Assembly (NCBI GenBank): GCA_900546245.1
Contig: URBY01000035.1
Span: 1 to 11,558, forward strand
Direction: 5' to 3'
Length of the DNA: 11,558 nt
Origin: an uncultured Mycoplasmatota bacterium
GTDB taxonomy: Bacteria; Bacillota_I; Bacilli_A; RF39; UBA660
Shown: positions 7,765 through 11,558 of the stretch, piece after piece
Layout of the letters: the number at the start of each line of letters is the position of its first letter
Numbering within the stretch: position 1 is the first letter of the stretch
Position numbers and translations under genes: made by a program
The notes under the pieces: model-generated
The model's database searches: none
What the model saw: the letters and a program-made list of their open reading frames with translations, nothing else
What the model was told of the DNA's origin: nothing

Positions 7765-7796
7765 ATTATATTCAGTTTTTAAAATTAGGGTTACAA
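7765..7796 (-). promoter_or_regulatory. Promoter candidate for the ABC transporter unit
   Basis: A perfect -10 TATAAT (7765-7770 on the minus strand) lies between the preceding terminator and the transporter SD. The nearest -35-like hexamer, TTGTAA (7791-7796), is 20 bases away, longer than the ideal 17, so the promoter may be weak or need an activator. The predicted leader is only about 15-20 nt, too short for a TPP, FMN or other riboswitch. Confidence 0.55.
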
Positions 7797-7800
7797 AAAG

Positions 7801-7834
7801 AAAAAAAGATAATACCATAAAAAGTATTATCTTT
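7801..7834 (-). terminator. Intrinsic terminator after the t6A-pilin unit
   Basis: On the minus strand, AAAGATAATAC (7824-7834) and GTATTATCTTT (7805-7815) form a perfect 11-bp stem with an eight-base loop and run into a seven-U tract (7801-7807). It begins eight bases after the pilin stop codon and separates this unit from the transporter genes. Confidence 0.85.
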
Positions 7835-7842
7835 AATCAATA

Positions 7843-8499
7843 TTATTTTTTTAATTTTATATCTAATGGTTTAGATTTATTACCACTTTCATCTACCGCT
7901 ATATACTCTAATATTAATATATCACCATATTCAATTGTATCTACTGTAATATTATTTCCTACTGTAAATGTTTTTGTTTTATTATCGCTTACTACAACTT
8001 CACAATTATTATCAAAAGTAGTTTTATTTATATTATCTGGATACATATTTAACTTACACTCTACAGCATTACCCTTATTTTTTAACGTTAATATTGGCGG
8101 TAAATAATCACCTGTTGCTTTTTTAGTACTAGATAGTTCATATTTATATTTTGTTTTATTATTAGTAGTTTCTTTTGATACTAAAACACATAAACTCATA
8201 TCCATATCATTACCATCAGAATTCTTAATTGGTGTATCTAAATAATCATATGCCGCAATCTTTCCAACAGGTAAACAATACGAACTAGAAGTTTTAAGTC
8301 CATTATCAATTTCTGTTTTATTATTATTAACGTATATTTTTGCTGCACTTTCTATTAAAAGTTTTGTGCTATAATCGAATTTATTTTTAACTTTTGTAGA
8401 TAATTTAGCAAAATTTGGATATGCAAGCATAGTAATAATTAATAATAATGTCATAACAGCAAGTAATTCTACTAATGTAAATCCCTTTTTATTTTTCAT
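7843..8499 (-). CDS. Type IV pilin-like protein with prepilin N-methylation signal
   Basis: The 218-residue protein begins with a class III prepilin signal: basic MKNKKG, cleavage expected after G6, then FTLVELLAVMTLL with the conserved glutamate E11 (position +5 of the mature form) and a hydrophobic helix to about residue 26. The remainder is a soluble, Asn/Lys-rich domain with four cysteines (C75, C104, C148, C166) that could form two disulfides. The C-terminal part ends in LEYIAVDESGNKSKP, resembling the last strands of Ig-like surface domains (VTYTAVDSAGN type). No prepilin peptidase, assembly ATPase or platform gene is in the window, so pilus, pseudopilus and competence roles are all open. 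The ATG at 8499 is chosen over an in-frame GTG at 8508 because GGGTGAT lies four bases before the ATG. It starts 12 nt after the tsaD stop, so it is probably co-transcribed with the t6A genes. Confidence 0.85.
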   Translation of the reverse strand: MKNKKGFTLVELLAVMTLLLIITMLAYPNFAKLSTKVKNKFDYSTKLLIESAAKIYVNNNKTEIDNGLKTSSSYCLPVGKIAAYDYLDTPIKNSDGNDMDMSLCVLVSKETTNNKTKYKYELSSTKKATGDYLPPILTLKNKGNAVECKLNMYPDNINKTTFDNNCEVVVSDNKTKTFTVGNNITVDTIEYGDILILEYIAVDESGNKSKPLDIKLKK

Positions 8500-8511
8500 A
8501 CTTATCACCCT

Positions 8512-9516
8512 TTAATTAATTTTATCTGTTGGTTTTATATTAAGTGTTAAATCAGAAAACCTTCCATCTTTATACATATAATAAGCAGCAGCTGCAATCA
8601 TAGTAGCATTATCAGTACAATATCTTAATTCTGGAACAATTAATTTAACATTTTCTTTATCACATAATTCTTTTAATTTTTCTCTTATACCAGAATTTGC
8701 TGATACACCGCCCGCAACTATTACTTCTTTTACGTTATATTCTTTAACTGCTCTTATAGTTTTCTTTGTTAATATATCAACAACAACATCTTGAAATGAA
8801 GTTGCTAAATCATATACATTTACTTCATTACCTCTTTGTTTTTCATTATGAACTAAATTTATAACAGCACTTTTAATACCACTAAAACTAAAATCATAAG
8901 AATCATCATCCATTGGTACTGGTAAATTATATGTATGTTTACCCATTTTTGCATATTTATCTAAAACTGGTCCTCCAGGATATGGAACATTCATTACTCT
9001 TGCAACTTTATCATATGTTTCACCTACTGAATCATCTAAAGTTCCACCAATTTTTTTAAATGAATAATCTTTTCCCATATATACAATTTCAGTATGTCCA
9101 CCACTAATAACAAGCGCAATTAATGGAAAATTTAATGGGCTTACTAATCTATTTGCGTATATATGTCCTGCGATATGATGAACCGCAATTAATGGTTTAT
9201 GATATATCATCGCAAGTGTTTTAGCTGTTTCTACACCTACTATTAACGAACCTGCAAGACCTGGGCCATATGTAACCGCAATCGCATCCATATCTTCAAT
9301 TTTCATACCTGATTTTGTAATAGCCTCTTCAATTACTATTGTAATATTTTCAACATGTGATCTACTTGCTATTTCAGGTACTACTCCACCAAATTTTTTA
9401 TGTATATCTATTTGTGATAAAACAACTGTACTAATTTCTTCTTCTCCATTTTTAACAATTGATACACTTGTTTCATCACAAGATGTTTCTATACCTAATA
9501 TATAAATATCTTTCAT
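8512..9516 (-). CDS. tsaD: tRNA threonylcarbamoyladenosine transferase subunit TsaD
   Basis: TsaD is the catalytic subunit that transfers the threonylcarbamoyl group from TC-AMP to A37 of ANN-decoding tRNAs, acting with TsaB and TsaE. Its 334 residues are the normal length for the family. It shows the ASKHA-fold signature: GIETSCDETSVSIV (8-21), GPGLAGSL (84-91), the metal ligands H114 and H118 in HHIAGH, the SGGHTE loop (138-143), GGVSANSGIR (269-278) and D302 in CTDNATMIA. The frame is open to a GTG three codons upstream, but the ATG at 9516 is preceded by AAGGTGA at five bases, and that SD overlaps the rimI stop. The preceding genes in this operon supply both partner subunits. Confidence 0.97.
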   Translation of the reverse strand: MKDIYILGIETSCDETSVSIVKNGEEEISTVVLSQIDIHKKFGGVVPEIASRSHVENITIVIEEAITKSGMKIEDMDAIAVTYGPGLAGSLIVGVETAKTLAMIYHKPLIAVHHIAGHIYANRLVSPLNFPLIALVISGGHTEIVYMGKDYSFKKIGGTLDDSVGETYDKVARVMNVPYPGGPVLDKYAKMGKHTYNLPVPMDDDSYDFSFSGIKSAVINLVHNEKQRGNEVNVYDLATSFQDVVVDILTKKTIRAVKEYNVKEVIVAGGVSANSGIREKLKELCDKENVKLIVPELRYCTDNATMIAAAAYYMYKDGRFSDLTLNIKPTDKIN

Positions 9517-9521
9517 AACTT

Positions 9522-9914
9522 TCACCTTACTTCTTTTAACATTAAAATCCCATCTGAATCTTTATAATAATTTTTTCTTACTGCAATTTTCTTAAAACCT
9601 AATTTTTCATACAAATTAATTGCGTTTTTATTTAACATACTTACCTCAAGTGTAATGTTATCCACAGTATAATCATTAGTAATTTCATTAATAAGTTTAG
9701 ATGCTATTCCTTTATTTCTATATTCTTTGAGTACAAAAATATCAACTATTTCACATTTTTCGTACATTACATTGAATAATAGGAATGCTACTACCTTATC
9801 ATTAGTAACATATGAATATATTTTTAAAAAATCTGAATCTACAAATGAATAATTTTCTTGATACTCATTAAATATATCTTTTAAAGATGATATATCTACA
9901 TTTTTATTTATCAT
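9522..9914 (-). CDS. rimI: GNAT acetyltransferase, RimI-like
   Basis: This is a 130-residue GNAT-fold acetyltransferase. RimI acetylates the N-terminal alanine of ribosomal protein S18 in enterobacteria; in other phyla this substrate is less certain. The acetyl-CoA pyrophosphate loop is RNKGIA (66-71), preceded by the strand VDIFVLKEY. EVSMLNKNAINLYEKLGFKK (90-109) is the motif typical of RimI, and a Tyr pair at 116-117 is in the position of the catalytic tyrosine. The protein is shorter at the N-terminus than the roughly 148-residue enterobacterial RimI. Its ATG overlaps the tsaB stop (ATGA), and five bases separate its stop from tsaD. Gene order tsaE-tsaB-rimI-tsaD is the same as Bacillus ydiB-ydiC-ydiD-ydiE, which supports the name. 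Confidence 0.9.
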   Translation of the reverse strand: MINKNVDISSLKDIFNEYQENYSFVDSDFLKIYSYVTNDKVVAFLLFNVMYEKCEIVDIFVLKEYRNKGIASKLINEITNDYTVDNITLEVSMLNKNAINLYEKLGFKKIAVRKNYYKDSDGILMLKEVR

Positions 9915-10540
9915 AATTTTGCTTCTGCTTCAATTTTCTTAATATAATTTGGTTTTAATAGATGTGGATTTACCTTTTCATTATTTACATCAATATTTTT
10001 CATTATATTTAATGCATTTATACTTGCCTTTACCGTATCGTATTTTTCATATTCTTTATTTGATAACGAAATTAATAATATTTTACCATCCAATTCTTCT
10101 AATTTTTTGTACATATATTCAGTGCTTGAATAAGTATCATCCATTACTCTTTTTTTATCCTTATCAAAAATTGAAAAATATAAATTATCTTTCTTTTCTT
10201 CTATTATTGGAACATAAAAATCATATCCGTCATTATCATATATTAATTCTTCTAATGAAGAAATCATATATACAGGTATATTAAATGAAAAAGCATATGT
10301 TTTAGCAACTGCGATTGATATTCTAGTACCTGTAAATGAACCAGGTCCATTACCAACAATTATTTCATCTAATTCTTTAAAGTCTATATTATTACTTTTA
10401 AATGCCTCATCTATTGTAGGTACTAAATAACTTGAATGATCATTTTTTGTATGTAATTCTTTATCAAAAATAATCTTATTATCCTTTATTAAGGATACCT
10501 TTAAAAGGTCAGAACTTGTATCGAAAAAAAGACAGATCAT
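9911..10540 (-). CDS. tsaB: tRNA threonylcarbamoyladenosine biosynthesis protein TsaB
   Basis: TsaB is the inactive ASKHA-fold partner that dimerises with TsaD in the t6A37 transferase complex. Its 209 residues include the N-terminal strand LFFDTSSDLLKVSL and the hallmark GNGPGSFTGTRISIAVAK (63-80). It lacks the HxxxH metal site of TsaD, as expected for TsaB. The C-terminal half is divergent but ends in PNYIKKIEAEAK, a Y-x-x-x-x-A-E ending common in the family. The ATG overlaps the tsaE stop by four bases (ATGA), and GTGAGG lies seven bases before it. It ends in TGA. Confidence 0.95.
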   Translation of the reverse strand: MICLFFDTSSDLLKVSLIKDNKIIFDKELHTKNDHSSYLVPTIDEAFKSNNIDFKELDEIIVGNGPGSFTGTRISIAVAKTYAFSFNIPVYMISSLEELIYDNDGYDFYVPIIEEKKDNLYFSIFDKDKKRVMDDTYSSTEYMYKKLEELDGKILLISLSNKEYEKYDTVKASINALNIMKNIDVNNEKVNPHLLKPNYIKKIEAEAKL

Positions 10541-10989
10541 AGAACTGCCTCACAAAGTTCTTCATATTTTTGACCATAAGGAATTATTTTTAATAATCTT
10601 TTATTTTCATCAATTGCAGTAAATTTAATTTCAAGTCTTTCTTCAGGTAAATATTTTTCAATCATATCTGCCCATTCAATTATTACAATACCATCTTTAC
10701 CAAAATAATCTGGTAAACCAATTGATTCAACATCTTTTTCAAGTCTATATACATCCATATGATATAAAGGCATTTCACCACTATAATATTCTTTTATTAT
10801 ATTATAAGATGGAGATGTAATTGTTTCATCTATTTCCATAGAAGCAGCAAAACCTTTTGTAAATAAAGTCTTACCTGTTCCTAAATCTCCTTCTAAACAA
10901 ATAACCATACCTGAAAACTTTTCTGCTTCAAAATTTTCAGCAAGTTCAATTGTATCTCTTTCACTCCTTGAAGTATATTTATATTCCAT
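10537..10989 (-). CDS. tsaE: tRNA threonylcarbamoyladenosine biosynthesis ATPase TsaE
   Basis: TsaE is the P-loop ATPase that regulates or resets the TsaB-TsaD complex between catalytic cycles. The 150-residue protein has Walker A GDLGTGKT (34-41), a switch-like SPSY segment (59-62), HMDVYRL (77-83, matching the family's H-x-D-x-Y-R) and IIEWAD (103-108) as the Walker B region. The ATG at 10989 is preferred over an in-frame GTG at 10998 because GGGTGAT lies four bases upstream of the ATG. It is the first gene of the operon, about 85 bases from the end of the 5S rRNA gene, with a recognisable promoter between them. Confidence 0.96.
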   Translation of the reverse strand: MEYKYTSRSERDTIELAENFEAEKFSGMVICLEGDLGTGKTLFTKGFAASMEIDETITSPSYNIIKEYYSGEMPLYHMDVYRLEKDVESIGLPDYFGKDGIVIIEWADMIEKYLPEERLEIKFTAIDENKRLLKIIPYGQKYEELCEAVL

Positions 10990-11006
10990 TTTTATCACCC
11001 AATAAT

Positions 11007-11035
11007 ATTATACAAATAATAATAATCAAATACAA
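11007..11035 (-). promoter_or_regulatory. Sigma-A-type promoter for the t6A operon
   Basis: On the minus strand, TTGTAT (11030-11035) and a perfect TATAAT (11007-11012) are separated by exactly 17 bases. The -10 lies 17 bases before the tsaE start codon, so the leader is about 10-12 nt and holds only the SD. This promoter makes the t6A genes independent of rRNA transcription. Confidence 0.7.
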
Positions 11036-11063
11036 TAAAAAATACAAAAGTTTACAAAAATCT

Positions 11064-11109
11064 AAAAAAAAAGCAAAAAAAAATTAGCGACGTCCTATTT
11101 TTGCTAATT
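11064..11109 (-). terminator. Intrinsic terminator of the rRNA operon, built partly from 5S sequence
   Basis: On the minus strand, AATTAGC (11103-11109) pairs with GCTAATT (11082-11088) around a 14-base loop, followed by nine U residues (11075-11083, two of them within the stem) and, two bases later, nine more (11064-11072). Both arms use 5S rRNA bases, so the hairpin and mature 5S helix I are mutually exclusive. Confidence 0.7.
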
Positions 11110-11186
11110 ACTATTTTCGGCTCTGAAGTGCTTGACTTCTGTGTTCGGGATGGGAACAGGTATTTCCACTTCGATATCGTCACTAA
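11084..11186 (-). rRNA. rrf: 5S ribosomal RNA
   Basis: The minus strand carries recognisable 5S core segments: CGAAGTGGAAATACC, TTCCCATCCCGAACACAGAA (the loop-B/helix III region), GTCAAGCACTTCAGAGCCGA and TAGGAC near the 3' end. The ends TTAGTGAC and GTCGCTAA pair as helix I with one G-U. The length between the paired ends is about 103 nt, against about 116 in Bacillus. The missing bases fall in the helix IV arm, as in Mollicutes. The ends are set by helix I and may be off by a few bases. Confidence 0.93.
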
Positions 11187-11245
11187 TAAAATTTTGAGAA
11201 ATTATTCTCTGAAAACATGATAATGTGGTTCCACAAATTAGTTAT
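11187..11245 (-). other. 23S-5S intergenic spacer with processing hairpins
   Basis: The spacer of about 59 nt holds no tRNA. It contains a GAGAA/TTCTC stem (11196-11209) and a small TGTG/CACA hairpin, candidates for pre-rRNA processing. Its boundaries depend on the assumed 23S and 5S ends. Confidence 0.5.

Positions 11246-11558
<313 letters not shown>

Noticed and set aside
7743..7842. Possible TPP or other riboswitch upstream of the transporter genes
   Set aside because: The stretch is fully used by a terminator, a -10 element and the SD; no conserved riboswitch core is visible and the leader is too short.
9949..10284. Plus-strand open frame of 111 codons opposite tsaB
   Set aside because: Its Leu/Ile/Tyr/His-rich composition mirrors the antisense of Lys/Asp/Asn-rich coding sequence; no domain or start signal supports it.

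Overview
The window is AT-rich, densely packed chromosomal DNA in which every supported gene lies on the minus strand. It suggests a low-GC Firmicute, probably one of the uncultured gut-type Bacilli close to Mollicutes. Three observations point this way. Gene order echoes Bacillus (tsaE-tsaB-rimI-tsaD, and pcrA upstream of ligA). Arginine is written mostly as AGA. The 5S rRNA is only about 103 nt, a shortening known from Mollicutes. Several genes end in TGA within tight ATGA overlaps, so UGA is a stop here and not Trp as in Mycoplasma. The lineage call is an inference; no species can be named.

Read in the direction of transcription (right to left), the window starts with the 3' end of a 23S rRNA gene, a 59-nt spacer and a 5S rRNA whose 3' end doubles as part of an intrinsic terminator. 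Next, from a good sigma-A-like promoter, comes a t6A tRNA-modification operon, tsaE-tsaB-rimI-tsaD. It is followed 12 nt later by a gene for a type IV pilin-like protein and closed by a clear terminator (7801-7834).

The second protein-coding unit is a three-gene ABC importer of the NMT1/SsuABC type: binding protein, ATPase and permease. It has its own -10 element and ends in a hairpin that overlaps the permease stop codon (5207-5236). Its leader is too short to hold a riboswitch, so the substrate is undetermined.

The third unit is pcrA (DNA helicase), a sugar-nucleotidyltransferase-like gene and ligA (NAD-dependent DNA ligase), ending in a hairpin terminator that overlaps the ligA stop (113-158). 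Beyond it the window ends in three perfect tandem copies of a 15-bp unit that probably continue off the left edge.

Most of the content is housekeeping: translation fidelity, replication/repair ligation and nutrient uptake. No new multi-gene system, CRISPR array, phage or insertion sequence is visible. The less ordinary points are the 15-bp tandem repeat, the prepilin gene attached to the t6A operon, the 5S/terminator overlap and the substrate-orphan transporter.
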